Assembly (NCBI GenBank): GCA_017962445.1
Contig: JAGCVI010000027.1
Location: 79,176-143,175, forward strand
DNA length: 64,000 nucleotides
Origin: Bacteroidales bacterium
GTDB lineage: Bacteria > Bacteroidota > Bacteroidia > Bacteroidales > P3
Direction of reading: 5' to 3'
The notes under the pieces were generated by a model. The model saw only the letters and a list, made by a program, of their open reading frames with translations, was not told the DNA's origin and ran no database searches. Positions 24,879 to 34,357 of this stretch are shown here, in pieces (position 1 is the stretch's first letter; every line of letters starts with the position of its first letter). The position numbers and the translations under genes were made by a program.

Positions 24879-26354
24879 ATGGAAAAAACAACCAGAGACC
24901 ACAGAAAACTGATTATCACAATTATACTGGTCGTTTTCGGAATATTGTTTGGAATGGTTTCGATTGTGAACCATCTGAATTACCGCACCTACGGACTGGA
25001 TTTAGGCATATACAGCAAAGCCATCTACGACTATGGGCATCTGAGAATGAACGACTGCACTTTCTTTCTGTCTGAACCTGGCAATCTGATGGGTGACCAT
25101 TTTGACCTCTATCTGATTGTTTTCGCCCCGCTGCAATTCCTGTTTGGACAATACACGTTGCTGATTGTACAGATTCTCTCGGTACTGTTCGGTGCCTTAG
25201 GAGTGTATCGACTATTGAAACTTTACACCGACAAAGAGTTGGTAGCAATTGGAGGAATGCTGATGTTGCTCCTACAATTCGGAGTGTGGCATGCCTTAGG
25301 GTTCGACTACCACTCTAACGTTGTGGCAGCCATGCTGTTGCCATGGCTGCTGGCTGCAATAAAGAAAAAAAGATACTGGGAAGCATCGCTTTGGCTTATT
25401 GGTATGATTGTCAGCAAAGAGACAACACCGCTGTGGATAATTTTCGTTCTTGTAGCTTTGTTGTGGGATTACCGTAAGGACCGCAAAACCATGCTATGGC
25501 TTGGCGGCGCAACGTTGGGTTGCATTGTATATCTAGTGGTTGTGACAATGGTTATCATGCCTTCCATCGGCAGCAACACACAGGTATTGTGGCGTTATGA
25601 GTATATGGGCCACGGCTTTGGCGAAATGGCGAAATGGATGATTGGACATCCCGGAAAGGTGCTGCAGAACTTTTTCACAAACTTCACCGGCGATGCCGAC
25701 TATAATGGGTTGAAACTGGAGTTTGCCATTTGCCTGCTTACATCTGGAGGTCTGCTGGCACTTCTGAAGCCCAACTACCTGTTCATGCTGATACCTCCAC
25801 TCGGATTGAAGATGCTGGCAAAAGACCCGAATGCATTCTGGGGAATATCCTATCAATATAATATTGAGATATGTGTTGTTGTAACCATTGCCGCAGGCTT
25901 GGTTCTGAGCCGTGCAATGAAAGGACGGACACAGAATGTGGTGACGGTAGTGGCATTGCTATTGACCGCAACGACACTGGTCTATACAGTCAGCAATCCG
26001 AAAACAAAAATACGAAAATACCAATTAAGAGTCTATGACTCACGTCACTGGCATCAGAAAGAGATCAACAGCGATGCAGCAAAGAGGATGTTAAACAAAA
26101 TACCAAGCGACGCCTCAGTCTGCGCCACGACACTCTTCACACCTCATCTAGCCATGCGCGACAGCATCTATCTTTTCCCCTGCGGGCTGAGCTATAATCC
26201 AGAATATTTCCTTATTATGGATGAATTCTTTGGATATTACAAATCCGATGACTATGACGAAGCTGCGATGGCAAAGGAGACTATTAACGATACCGCCAAA
26301 TACGAACTACTTGATCATGACGGTCCATTGTTCCTTTTGAAAGCAAAAAGATAA
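24879..26354 (+). CDS. DUF2079 family multi-pass membrane protein
   Basis: A 491-residue integral membrane protein with about ten hydrophobic segments. The opening LNYRTYGLDLGIYSKAIYDYGH, with an acidic residue in the first periplasmic loop, and GNLMGDHFDLYLIVFAPLQFLF match DUF2079 and resemble the GT-C type of lipid-linked-sugar glycosyltransferases. The start at 24879 is dictated by a -7 box at 24853. A second large membrane protein starts 26 nt downstream, so the two may act together in a surface-glycan or glycolipid pathway. Catalytic activity is inferred from fold only. Confidence 0.78.
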   Translation: MEKTTRDHRKLIITIILVVFGILFGMVSIVNHLNYRTYGLDLGIYSKAIYDYGHLRMNDCTFFLSEPGNLMGDHFDLYLIVFAPLQFLFGQYTLLIVQILSVLFGALGVYRLLKLYTDKELVAIGGMLMLLLQFGVWHALGFDYHSNVVAAMLLPWLLAAIKKKRYWEASLWLIGMIVSKETTPLWIIFVLVALLWDYRKDRKTMLWLGGATLGCIVYLVVVTMVIMPSIGSNTQVLWRYEYMGHGFGEMAKWMIGHPGKVLQNFFTNFTGDADYNGLKLEFAICLLTSGGLLALLKPNYLFMLIPPLGLKMLAKDPNAFWGISYQYNIEICVVVTIAAGLVLSRAMKGRTQNVVTVVALLLTATTLVYTVSNPKTKIRKYQLRVYDSRHWHQKEINSDAAKRMLNKIPSDASVCATTLFTPHLAMRDSIYLFPCGLSYNPEYFLIMDEFFGYYKSDDYDEAAMAKETINDTAKYELLDHDGPLFLLKAKR

Positions 26355-26380
26355 TATAACCAACAAATAGAAAATCACCT

Positions 26381-27955
26381 ATGACAAAAAAAGGACGAAT
26401 GAGTCTGGCATCTACCTGCTGGTTTGTTTTGCTGGCAATAATTATCGGAATCGTTGCCGTGGCACATTTCCCGAGAGGAGCCGACTGGCACTGGCTGCTA
26501 CCTCTAGACGGATTCTACCACATACCCATGATGATGGGCGGAACTGCACTTATGCTTCTTATCGCCTTTATCTGCCTGAGATGCTGTCGCACCAACGAGA
26601 TACGGCGTAAGCGACTGCTGGTAATTAGTATCGGCATAACCATCGTTCAGATGATACTGATGTACAGTTACTACTTCTTCACCGACTGGGACGTGCAGCA
26701 GGTGACCGGCATTGCTCAAGCCATGGCTGAAGGAAAACCTATTGACGACTTCAAAGGCTATTTCCTTTGGACACCCAACAATTTATTTCTTTCAAGAATA
26801 TTTGCACTGATTTTTTTCTTGTCCGGTCCATTGTGGGGCTTTCGTGTGGCATTGTTCCCGCTGTTAATGGTTCAATGTATTGGTTCGTGCTTGACAGCAT
26901 TAATGCTGACACAGACTGCCATGCATATTTGGCACAAAAAGAGCTATGCCATACTCACTTACGTTTTCTACACCCTCTTTGTATGGCTCTCGCCATGGTG
27001 GTCCATCCCCTACTCCGATATCTGGGGACTTATGGTCGTCGTGACTATATTGTGGACAGCCACCACGCTGCCCTTCAAAAGACCATATCTCAAAGTTTTC
27101 ATCATCGCTATTGCAACTGTACTCGGTTATTACATCCGTCCCCAAACCATCTTTGTGGTTGTTGCACTGTTGCTGGTCAAATTCCCCCGCATGTATCGCA
27201 ATCGCAAGAAAATCAAGACAATCTTGAAGCCCTCAGCTTACGCCTTTGCCGGCCTGGTGTCGGGATTTCTTCTGGTGCATGTATCTATGATTGGCTGTCC
27301 GCTGCATCTCCACACCTCGCACGGACTGGGACCATCGCACTACCTGATGCTTGGTGCAAACTATCAATCTATAGGCATTTACAGCGAACTTGACGTACAG
27401 TTCTCACGAAGTCATCCCAACAAGAGAGACCGATTCCGCGCCGAGATGAAAGAGACATGCAAACGTTATTCAGCCCTTGGTGTAGATGGTTCATTCATTC
27501 TTTGGGGACGAAAGAACTTACTGAATTTCAGCGACGGGACATTCTATTGGAGCCATGAGGGTGAATTCTTTTTCAAAGAGGTGCCTGAGCGCAGCGGTCC
27601 TATTGCCAAATTCACACGCAGCCTCTTCCTGCTTGGCGACGGCTTTGGCAGCCACTACGTGAAATGGGGCGTGGTAGCAACATCCATGTGGTTCGGTATA
27701 CTGGTGTTATCGCTTTTTGCCGGCTGGCCGAAAAGAAAGAACAGCTCTGACATGGACGATAGTTCACTGCGCATTATCGAAACCGTGATGTTCACCTTGC
27801 TGATGCTGATTCTATTCCACACTCTGTGCGAGGCACGTGCACGCTACATCTTCGGCTTCACACCTTTGTTCGTGCTTCTTGCCGTTGAGGGTGTGCGCCG
27901 CATAGCGAACCTGCCTGAGTGGATTAGGGGAGTTAAAGAGAATAAGGGGAGTTAA
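26381..27955 (+). CDS. GT-C-like multi-pass membrane protein
   Basis: A 524-residue integral membrane protein with about eleven to twelve hydrophobic segments. FTDWDVQQVTGIAQAMAEGKPI holds an acidic pair in the first large outside loop, and YFLWTPNNLFLSRIFALIFF resembles the yPNN motif of lipid-linked mannosyl or arabinosyl transferases (GT39/GT-C). No named family is certain. It follows the DUF2079 gene by 26 nt, probably as its operon partner. A strong bidirectional terminator comes after it at 28003. Confidence 0.65.
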   Translation: MTKKGRMSLASTCWFVLLAIIIGIVAVAHFPRGADWHWLLPLDGFYHIPMMMGGTALMLLIAFICLRCCRTNEIRRKRLLVISIGITIVQMILMYSYYFFTDWDVQQVTGIAQAMAEGKPIDDFKGYFLWTPNNLFLSRIFALIFFLSGPLWGFRVALFPLLMVQCIGSCLTALMLTQTAMHIWHKKSYAILTYVFYTLFVWLSPWWSIPYSDIWGLMVVVTILWTATTLPFKRPYLKVFIIAIATVLGYYIRPQTIFVVVALLLVKFPRMYRNRKKIKTILKPSAYAFAGLVSGFLLVHVSMIGCPLHLHTSHGLGPSHYLMLGANYQSIGIYSELDVQFSRSHPNKRDRFRAEMKETCKRYSALGVDGSFILWGRKNLLNFSDGTFYWSHEGEFFFKEVPERSGPIAKFTRSLFLLGDGFGSHYVKWGVVATSMWFGILVLSLFAGWPKRKNSSDMDDSSLRIIETVMFTLLMLILFHTLCEARARYIFGFTPLFVLLAVEGVRRIANLPEWIRGVKENKGS

Positions 27956-28002
27956 GGGACAATACACTTTTATCGTCACCTTATTATCTGTAACATTTAT
28001 GA

Positions 28003-28043
28003 AAAAAAAGCAATGGCAGCGGAAAGGCTGCCATTGCTTTTTT
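28003..28043. terminator. Bidirectional intrinsic terminator
   Basis: An 11-bp GC-rich stem (GCAATGGCAGC, 28010-28020, with 28027-28037) plus flanking A and T runs that extend the pairing, around a 6-nt loop. It lies between the GT-C-like gene and the converging M16 peptidase. Confidence 0.88.
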
Positions 28044-28062
28044 CTTAATTGGTTTACCGATA

Positions 28063-30981
28063 TTAGTAGCCAAAGATTTCGTCAAGGGTGAGTTTCTTAA
28101 CCTTGCCGAATTTTGACAGTTTATTGAAATCTATCTCGCTCTCCTTGCCAAGGATGAGGTAGCTCTTCTTCTGGCCTTTTATGTACTGCTTCTGGAAGTT
28201 GACGAGGTCCTGCATTGTCATCTTCTGGTAGGCCTGGTAGTTCTGTTTGCGCAGCGGCTCTTTCCAGCCCATCTTTTCGCACTGCAGGTAGGTGCTGATG
28301 ATGCCGAACTTGGTGGTGCGGGCGGTGCGGCTACCAGCCAAAAGGGCATCCTGAGCCAGCTTGAAGTTGGCCTCAGCCTGGGGCATATCATTGAAAAGTT
28401 CCTCATAGGCATCAAGAGCATCGAACAACTTGTCGGTCTGGGTGATGACATTGGCACTATTGTAGAACCAGCCATCCTTCTTGCCATTGTTGGTATAATA
28501 GCTGCTGGCGCTGTAGGCGAGGCTACGTTTTTCACGCATCTCCTGGAAAACAATGGCGTTCATTGAGCCACCAAAGTACTCGTTGAAGAGGTTTACCTGA
28601 GGAACAAGAGATGTATTGTATTGGGCACCGCGGAAGAACTCGGTGAGGTAGATGTTCTTGGCATCGTAGTTCACAAAAAGTACTTCGTTCTCGTTGGTGG
28701 GAACCGGGTTGTAAGTCTTGTTGGCAGGGACATCCTTGGTGCTTTTCACAGTGTGAATCTTGTTGACGGCAGCGGTAGCCTCCTTAAGGCTCAGCGGACC
28801 GTAGTAAAGCACGCGGTGCTTATACTGGAACAGGCCGTGCAGGGCATCTGTAAGCTGCTTGGAAGTGTAGGCACGTAGCTTGGCGTCGCTCTCGGTGATA
28901 TCTTTTACATACTGCTCACCATAGATGCCGTAGGTGTTCAGAGCGCGGAAGGCAGCACGCTGGTTAGTCTTGTTGTCGGTGCGGCTCTTAATGATGCGCT
29001 CCACCAAGGTACTGAGGGCTTCGTCATTGGGTTGGCAGGTGGCCATCACTTCTTCGAGCAGGGTCATGGCTTTTTCCATGTTCTCGGCCAGACCACTGAC
29101 ACCCACGGTGATATTCTCATCACCCACATGTACGTTATAGCTGCATGCTAGCTTGTAGAATTCCTCCTGCAACTGCTCAGCAGTGTGCTTGTCGGTGTTG
29201 AGGTATTCCATCAAATTTGCGGCCATGGCGATGGTCTTGTCGACAGAGCTGCCGAACTCGAAGCGATACTGCAGGTTGAAGGTGCCGTTCTCGACGTTCT
29301 TTACATAGAGCACCTCGCTGCCATTGGCAGTCTTGCCCTTCTGAAGGTCTTTCTTGAAGTTGACGAAGACAGGCTGTATGGGTTTCACTTTGGCAGCATC
29401 TGCTTTCACTTGAGCCAGGAAGCTGCTCTCGTTGTCGCGACTCACGCTGATGGGAGTGATTGCAGGCTTGACGACCTTGGCCACCGGGTCGGGGGTGTCC
29501 TGGTGCTTGAAGACGATGACGTAATTGTTGTCCTTACAAATGCGGTTGGCAAAGTCAACTATGTCCTTCTTGGTAATCTTGGCGAGCTCGTCAATCTCGT
29601 TGCACACCTGGTCCCATGTCTGGTGCTGCACAAAAGCATAAGCCATCTGGCTGGCACGGCTGTTGTTGCTCTCGGCGCGCTTCATAATCTGGAGCTTCAA
29701 CTGATTGATACCAGCCTTGATGAGATCCTCGTCGAACTTGCCCTGTTTCAGCAATTCAACCTGTTCCAACAACAAGTCACGCAGCTGACCGAGGGATTGG
29801 CCCTGGGTGGGACGGCCACCAAGCATGAAGGCTGCATAGTCGTTGAGAGTGTAGGTACCGGCATAGGCACCAAGACAGAGCTGCTTCTGATTGAGATTCA
29901 AATCAATAAGACCACATGAACCGTTATTGAGTACATATTCCATAGCCTGAGCCAACAGGGCGTCGCGGCTGCCGTTGCCTTCCTCTATGCGGAAAGCGAT
30001 GGTGATGCTTTCGGGATCCTGGCCGTTCACAAGACGGATGATAGGACTTGTAATTGGTTCTTCTTTTACCTTGTGGAATTCAGGCACATTGCCTGGTTTC
30101 CATGTACCAAAGTATTTGTCAATAATCTTTATCACATCGTCGGGATTGAAGTCACCAGCCATGGCAATGCACATGTTGTTAGGCACATAGTATGTTGAGT
30201 GGAAACGATAGATGTTTTTCATCGAAGGATTTTTCAGGTGCTCGATGGTGCCAAGGGTAGTCTGAGTGCCATAAGGATGATGCGGGAATAAGCCGCGCAT
30301 CATTTCTTCGTTGACACGACGGCTGTCCTGTGCAAGACTGATGTTCTTCTCTTCGTAAACAGCTTCCAATTCAGTGTGGAAAAGACGGAGTACGAGGTTC
30401 GGGAAGCGGTCGGCTTCAACCTTGGCCCAAGTCTCAATCTGGTTAGACGGGATGTTCTCGACATACATAGTATAGTCGTTCGAGGTGAAGGCATTGGTGC
30501 CCTCGCTGCCAATGGCGGTCATCGACTTGTCATACTCGTTGGCGATGGCGATGGTAGAAGCGATATAGCTTAACGAGTCAATCTGATGATAAATCTCCGC
30601 ACGACGTTTATCGTCAGCAGTGCGGCGATAAACCTCGTAGAGTTCTTCTATCTGTTTCAGATAAACCTGTTCTTTCTCCCAATCGGTAGTACCCAGCTGG
30701 TGACTGCCTTTAAAGAGCATATGCTCCAAGTAATGGGCCAGACCGGTGGTCTCCTTGGGGTCGTTCTTCGAACCTGCGCGGACAGCGATGTAGGTCTGAA
30801 CACGCGGTGCGTCCTTGTACACGCTGAGGAACACCTTCAAACCGTTGTCAAGCGTATATTCACGCACATTCAGCGGGTCGTTGGGGTAGGTCTTGTAGGT
30901 GTACTTCTTCTGGGCGAATGCCGAGGAACCGACCACAAGCATTACTGCCACAAAACTGACAAAGAATTTTACTTTTCTCAT
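28063..30981 (-). CDS. Tandem M16 zinc peptidase
   Basis: A 972-residue exported metallopeptidase (signal peptide to about residue 23) with two M16 halves, as in PqqL-type proteins. The N-terminal half has the inverted zinc motif HYLEH (His83, Glu86, His87) and a downstream Glu in ELEAVYEEKN as third ligand. The C-terminal half (from about 530) lacks the motif and is the usual inactive partner, with FNEYFGGSMNAIVFQEMREKRSLAYSA. It should degrade oligopeptides in the periplasm. Its promoter is at 31041-31071, and it stands alone. Confidence 0.93.
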   Translation of the reverse strand: MRKVKFFVSFVAVMLVVGSSAFAQKKYTYKTYPNDPLNVREYTLDNGLKVFLSVYKDAPRVQTYIAVRAGSKNDPKETTGLAHYLEHMLFKGSHQLGTTDWEKEQVYLKQIEELYEVYRRTADDKRRAEIYHQIDSLSYIASTIAIANEYDKSMTAIGSEGTNAFTSNDYTMYVENIPSNQIETWAKVEADRFPNLVLRLFHTELEAVYEEKNISLAQDSRRVNEEMMRGLFPHHPYGTQTTLGTIEHLKNPSMKNIYRFHSTYYVPNNMCIAMAGDFNPDDVIKIIDKYFGTWKPGNVPEFHKVKEEPITSPIIRLVNGQDPESITIAFRIEEGNGSRDALLAQAMEYVLNNGSCGLIDLNLNQKQLCLGAYAGTYTLNDYAAFMLGGRPTQGQSLGQLRDLLLEQVELLKQGKFDEDLIKAGINQLKLQIMKRAESNNSRASQMAYAFVQHQTWDQVCNEIDELAKITKKDIVDFANRICKDNNYVIVFKHQDTPDPVAKVVKPAITPISVSRDNESSFLAQVKADAAKVKPIQPVFVNFKKDLQKGKTANGSEVLYVKNVENGTFNLQYRFEFGSSVDKTIAMAANLMEYLNTDKHTAEQLQEEFYKLACSYNVHVGDENITVGVSGLAENMEKAMTLLEEVMATCQPNDEALSTLVERIIKSRTDNKTNQRAAFRALNTYGIYGEQYVKDITESDAKLRAYTSKQLTDALHGLFQYKHRVLYYGPLSLKEATAAVNKIHTVKSTKDVPANKTYNPVPTNENEVLFVNYDAKNIYLTEFFRGAQYNTSLVPQVNLFNEYFGGSMNAIVFQEMREKRSLAYSASSYYTNNGKKDGWFYNSANVITQTDKLFDALDAYEELFNDMPQAEANFKLAQDALLAGSRTARTTKFGIISTYLQCEKMGWKEPLRKQNYQAYQKMTMQDLVNFQKQYIKGQKKSYLILGKESEIDFNKLSKFGKVKKLTLDEIFGY

Positions 30982-31040
30982 TGATTTAAAATGTTATTTA
31001 TTAATTAATTGAATTGCTTACAATTAAACATACCAATTTA

Positions 31041-31071
31041 CAAAAGTATAAAAAAAAGGGAGACCGACAAA
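31041..31071 (-). promoter_or_regulatory. Promoter of the M16 peptidase
   Basis: On the minus strand, TTTG (31068-31071) and TACTTTTG (31041-31048) are spaced by 19 nt. The leader to the start at 30981 is about 55 nt. The rest of 30982-31226 is AT-rich with nothing else recognisable; no promoter for the gene at 31227 is evident. Confidence 0.75.
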
Positions 31072-31226
31072 ATTAATATAAAAAAGGTTTTCAACGGCAC
31101 CTGATGAAAACTTTGTTACGTTTTTTGAGATTATTTGCTTTTTATATTGTATTTTTACAAAATATTTAGGCGGTCGCTCATACTGCCATCTTTTTTATTA
31201 CCAAGAAGATAGAAACAATATACATA

Positions 31227-32387
31227 ATGGAAAAAGTAAGCAAAAACCTCTCAACACATCTTTCTAAAGTGTCGGAATGCGTGAGCCGCATAAATGATTT
31301 CGACGGCAAGATACCCCAAATAGAAATCGACCTTCTCTTGGACGAGCTACGCAAAATGTATGACGAAGCTTACAGCCTGTCGTCTTTCACTCCCGCCTTG
31401 CCAGAGGAACCCGCAACAGAACCAGCCGCCGGAATGCCGACAGAAGAAAAAGAAAGCCCCGAAATGTCGCCCCTGTTTGTCGACACCGACAAGTCACCTG
31501 TATATGCCACAGAGGAGCCAGAACCAGAATTCGCCGAGCCTATGGCCGAACAACCCTCTCTCGATGAGATTGAAGGCCAGCCCAATGATTCGCTCTTTAG
31601 TGAAACGGTTGAAGAGGCTCCACTACACGAAGAGCCCGAACCGATAGTAGAGGCCGTACCTGAGCCAGAGCCTGAGCCTGAGCCAGTACCCGAACCTGAA
31701 CCTGTTGTCGTTAAGGAACCGACTCCTGCCGAAACCGCAGCAACAGTGGAAAAGCCTGTTGCCGAACAGGCAGCAGCATCACAGCCTCAAACACTATGGG
31801 AAAAACTGCAAGCCAACACTTCTGCCTCAACTCTGGGCGAGAAAATTGCTGTTGGCAAAACCATATCTGATCTGCTTAACGAAAAAGCAGGCGTCACTAC
31901 TGACACTGCACCGACACATGTCGATATACCGCAACCAGAACCACAACCCGAACCTATACCCGAGCCGCAACCTAAACCAATACATGAGCCGAAACCTGAG
32001 CCCGCAACAAAAGAGCCAGAACAGCATACAGAACACCAATCCTCCCTTTTTGACTATTTCAAGAAACCAGCGGCAGACAATACCACTACACAAACCCTCG
32101 GCGACACCCTTGGCCGAAACTTCACCTCCGGTATTGAACAGAAGATGGGTGCCAACAAGGTAGACGATCTGCGCACTGTAATCAATATCAATGACAAATT
32201 CACCTTCATGAACGAGTTGTTCCACAACAACATGAAAGGCTACAACGACTTCATACTGCATCTAAACTCAATGACAAACCGCGACGAGGCTCTCGCCTAC
32301 GTGCATGTCGTCGCCAACCAATACAATTGGGACAACGAATCGGCAGCTGTCAAGACCTTCTATTCTGTTTTCGACCGTAAATTCTGA
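31227..32387 (+). CDS. Acidic, Pro/Glu-rich protein of unknown function
   Basis: A 386-residue protein with no signal peptide. Residues 1-50 form a helical N-terminus (VSKNLSTHLSKVSECVSRINDFDG). Residues about 55-290 are low-complexity and acidic, with PEPEPEPEP tracts, and probably disordered. The C-terminus (about 305-386) is a compact domain, NINDKFTFMNELFHNNMKGYNDFILHLNSM ... YNWDNESAAVKTFYSVFDRKF. Similar ordered-ends, disordered-middle proteins occur widely in Bacteroidales. The gmk start follows by 14 nt, so they are co-transcribed. A cytoplasmic adaptor or linker role is a guess. Confidence 0.7.
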   Translation: MEKVSKNLSTHLSKVSECVSRINDFDGKIPQIEIDLLLDELRKMYDEAYSLSSFTPALPEEPATEPAAGMPTEEKESPEMSPLFVDTDKSPVYATEEPEPEFAEPMAEQPSLDEIEGQPNDSLFSETVEEAPLHEEPEPIVEAVPEPEPEPEPVPEPEPVVVKEPTPAETAATVEKPVAEQAAASQPQTLWEKLQANTSASTLGEKIAVGKTISDLLNEKAGVTTDTAPTHVDIPQPEPQPEPIPEPQPKPIHEPKPEPATKEPEQHTEHQSSLFDYFKKPAADNTTTQTLGDTLGRNFTSGIEQKMGANKVDDLRTVININDKFTFMNELFHNNMKGYNDFILHLNSMTNRDEALAYVHVVANQYNWDNESAAVKTFYSVFDRKF

Positions 32388-32401
32388 CAAACAATACCGA
32401 A

Positions 32402-32977
32402 ATGACACCCAAAGCCATTCTCTTCTCAGCCCCATCAGGCTCAGGCAAAACGACGATAATCAAAAGACTTATGCAGTATTTCGACTGCTTTGAGTTCTCA
32501 ATCAGCGCCACCAGCCGTCAACCCCGCATGGGCGAGAGCAACGGAGTGGACTACTATTTCCTGACCCCCGACGATTTCATCAGCAAGGTGGAGCAGGGAC
32601 TTTTTCTCGAATGGGAAGAGGTGTATGCCGGTATACGATACGGTACACTTAAGTCGGAAATTGACCGCATCTGCAGCAAGGGCAACGTTCTTGTGTTCGA
32701 TGTAGACGTGAACGGCGGCATAAACATCAAGAAATATTTCGGTGACAATGCCCTCGCCATTTTCGTCATGCCACCCAGCATCGAGGAGCTTGAACGCCGT
32801 CTAAGAAGTCGCGGTACCGAGAGCGAAGAGTCAATTCAGAAACGTCTGGGCCGCTCAGCAAAAGAACTGCAGGAATCAACAAAGTTCGACATAACAATAA
32901 TCAACGACGATATTGACCGAGCCGTAGCCGAAGCCCGTACAGTCATTGACAAGTTCCTGAACCAGCATACCGCATAA
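32402..32977 (+). CDS. gmk: Guanylate kinase
   Basis: A 191-residue cytosolic enzyme that phosphorylates GMP to GDP with ATP. The P-loop SAPSGSGKTTIIK (about 9-21) and the GMP-binding SATSRQPRMGESNGVDYYF (about 38-56) are clear, as is VFDVDVNGGINIKKYF and the lid region LRSRGTESEESIQKRLGRS. Size is normal. It sits between the acidic protein and mreC, 16 nt from the latter. Confidence 0.95.
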   Translation: MTPKAILFSAPSGSGKTTIIKRLMQYFDCFEFSISATSRQPRMGESNGVDYYFLTPDDFISKVEQGLFLEWEEVYAGIRYGTLKSEIDRICSKGNVLVFDVDVNGGINIKKYFGDNALAIFVMPPSIEELERRLRSRGTESEESIQKRLGRSAKELQESTKFDITIINDDIDRAVAEARTVIDKFLNQHTA

Positions 32978-32993
32978 AAACAGCACACTTGCC

Positions 32994-33833
32994 GTGGAGA
33001 AACTAATAGAGTTCATAAAGAAATATTCGAATGTTCTTGTTTTCATATTATTGGAAGCATTAGCGATACTGATGATTGTGCAGAACAGCTACTATCAGCG
33101 TTCGCACATCGTCAAGTGGGGCAACGGAATCGCAGGTGTGTGGCACTCTTGCGTGTCAACGGTAACAGGCTATTTCGGACTTAAATCGGAAAACGAGCAT
33201 TTGGCTGCAGAGAACGCCTCTCTCCGAGCACAACTGGCTTCGTCATATATTTCGTACAGCGACAGCGTGTTCCAGGTCAACGACACCGTATACAAGCAAC
33301 GTTACTCCTACACTGACGCCCAAGTTATCAAAAACTCATACAACCTTCCCAAGAACTACATGATGATAAACAAAGGCAGCGGCCAAGGAGTCAAGGTTGA
33401 CATGGCTGTCATCTCGCCGCAGGGCATTGTGGGCACTGTGGTCAACTGCACACGCAACTTCTCGACAATCATGCCAATACTGCATACTGACAGCCGCAGC
33501 AGCGTTAAAATAAAGCGCACCAACTCGTCAGGCTCGCTTATATGGGAAGGCGGCGACTACCGTTACGCTACCGTTGTGGACATTCCAAACACTCACAAAC
33601 TCTACAAGAACGACACCATTGTCACCAGCGGATACGCCAACGACTATCCCGAAGGCATCGCTGTGGGCTATATCGAGGATTTTGAAAGTATGCAGGGCAG
33701 CGGATTCTATAAAATCCGAATCCGTCTTGCCACCGACTTCAACAACCTGAACCACGTATATATTGTCGACAACCATTTCAAGGCAGAACAAGACTCATTA
33801 ATGAAACTGACGGAGGCTCACGATGAACAATAA
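32994..33833 (+). CDS. mreC: Rod shape-determining protein MreC (GTG start)
   Basis: A 279-residue inner-membrane protein with one N-terminal TM helix (about 13-30), a short coiled coil (SENEHLAAENASLRAQLASS) and the periplasmic beta domain of MreC (NKGSGQGVKVDMAVISPQGIVGTVVNC ... IMPILHTDSRSSVKIKRTNSSG). It links the elongation machinery of the cell wall to MreB and MreD. Translation begins at GTG. The gene overlaps mreD by 11 nt. MreB is not in the window, so here the mreCD pair is followed by T9SS genes instead of mrdA and rodA. Confidence 0.92.
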   Translation: MEKLIEFIKKYSNVLVFILLEALAILMIVQNSYYQRSHIVKWGNGIAGVWHSCVSTVTGYFGLKSENEHLAAENASLRAQLASSYISYSDSVFQVNDTVYKQRYSYTDAQVIKNSYNLPKNYMMINKGSGQGVKVDMAVISPQGIVGTVVNCTRNFSTIMPILHTDSRSSVKIKRTNSSGSLIWEGGDYRYATVVDIPNTHKLYKNDTIVTSGYANDYPEGIAVGYIEDFESMQGSGFYKIRIRLATDFNNLNHVYIVDNHFKAEQDSLMKLTEAHDEQ

Positions 33834-34353
33834 ACTGATTACTCGCAATATCGGACGATTCCTCGTTTTGGCATTACTGCAAATATTGGTATTCAACAAT
33901 ATCTACCTCGGCGGATATATCAACCCCTGCGTCTATGTACTATTCATAGCCATGCTGCCCACCAGCATGGGCTACATAGCCATGATGATTGTAGCTTTTG
34001 CCACCGGACTTTGTATCGATGTAAGTACAAACATCTTAGGCCTTCACGCATTTGCTTGTACCTTTGTAGCTTTCATAAGGGGTATATGGCTCGACAAAAT
34101 CATAATGCGCGACAATGACGAACCTATTGAAACACCGAGCATTTATGGGGGCTCTTACCAGCAATTCCTTGTTTATCTGCTCCTTGTCTTTCTTATTTTT
34201 CATTTCGTCTACTACCTTCTGCTGATATTCAGTCTGCGCGATTTGCCCAAAATACTTATTATATCGCTCATAAGTGCTGTTATCAGTTGGCTACTGGCCA
34301 TCCTCTACCAGACGCTATTCCTGCGCAAAAACAAGAGAAACGAATTACGGTGA
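33823..34353 (+). CDS. mreD: Rod shape-determining protein MreD
   Basis: A 176-residue membrane protein with about five hydrophobic segments, consistent with MreD (ILVFNNIYLGGYINPCVYVLFIAMLP, FATGLCIDVSTNILGLHAFACTFVAFIRG). MreD works with MreC and MreB in lateral wall synthesis. It overlaps mreC by 11 nt, and porZ starts 4 nt after its stop. The sequence of MreD is poorly conserved; position and topology carry the call. Confidence 0.87.
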   Translation: MNNKLITRNIGRFLVLALLQILVFNNIYLGGYINPCVYVLFIAMLPTSMGYIAMMIVAFATGLCIDVSTNILGLHAFACTFVAFIRGIWLDKIIMRDNDEPIETPSIYGGSYQQFLVYLLLVFLIFHFVYYLLLIFSLRDLPKILIISLISAVISWLLAILYQTLFLRKNKRNELR

Positions 34354-34357
34354 CACC

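Noticed and set aside
31640-32000. Short repeated tract read as a CRISPR or tandem repeat
   Set aside because: It encodes in-frame PEPEPEP low-complexity sequence, without spacers or palindromic units.
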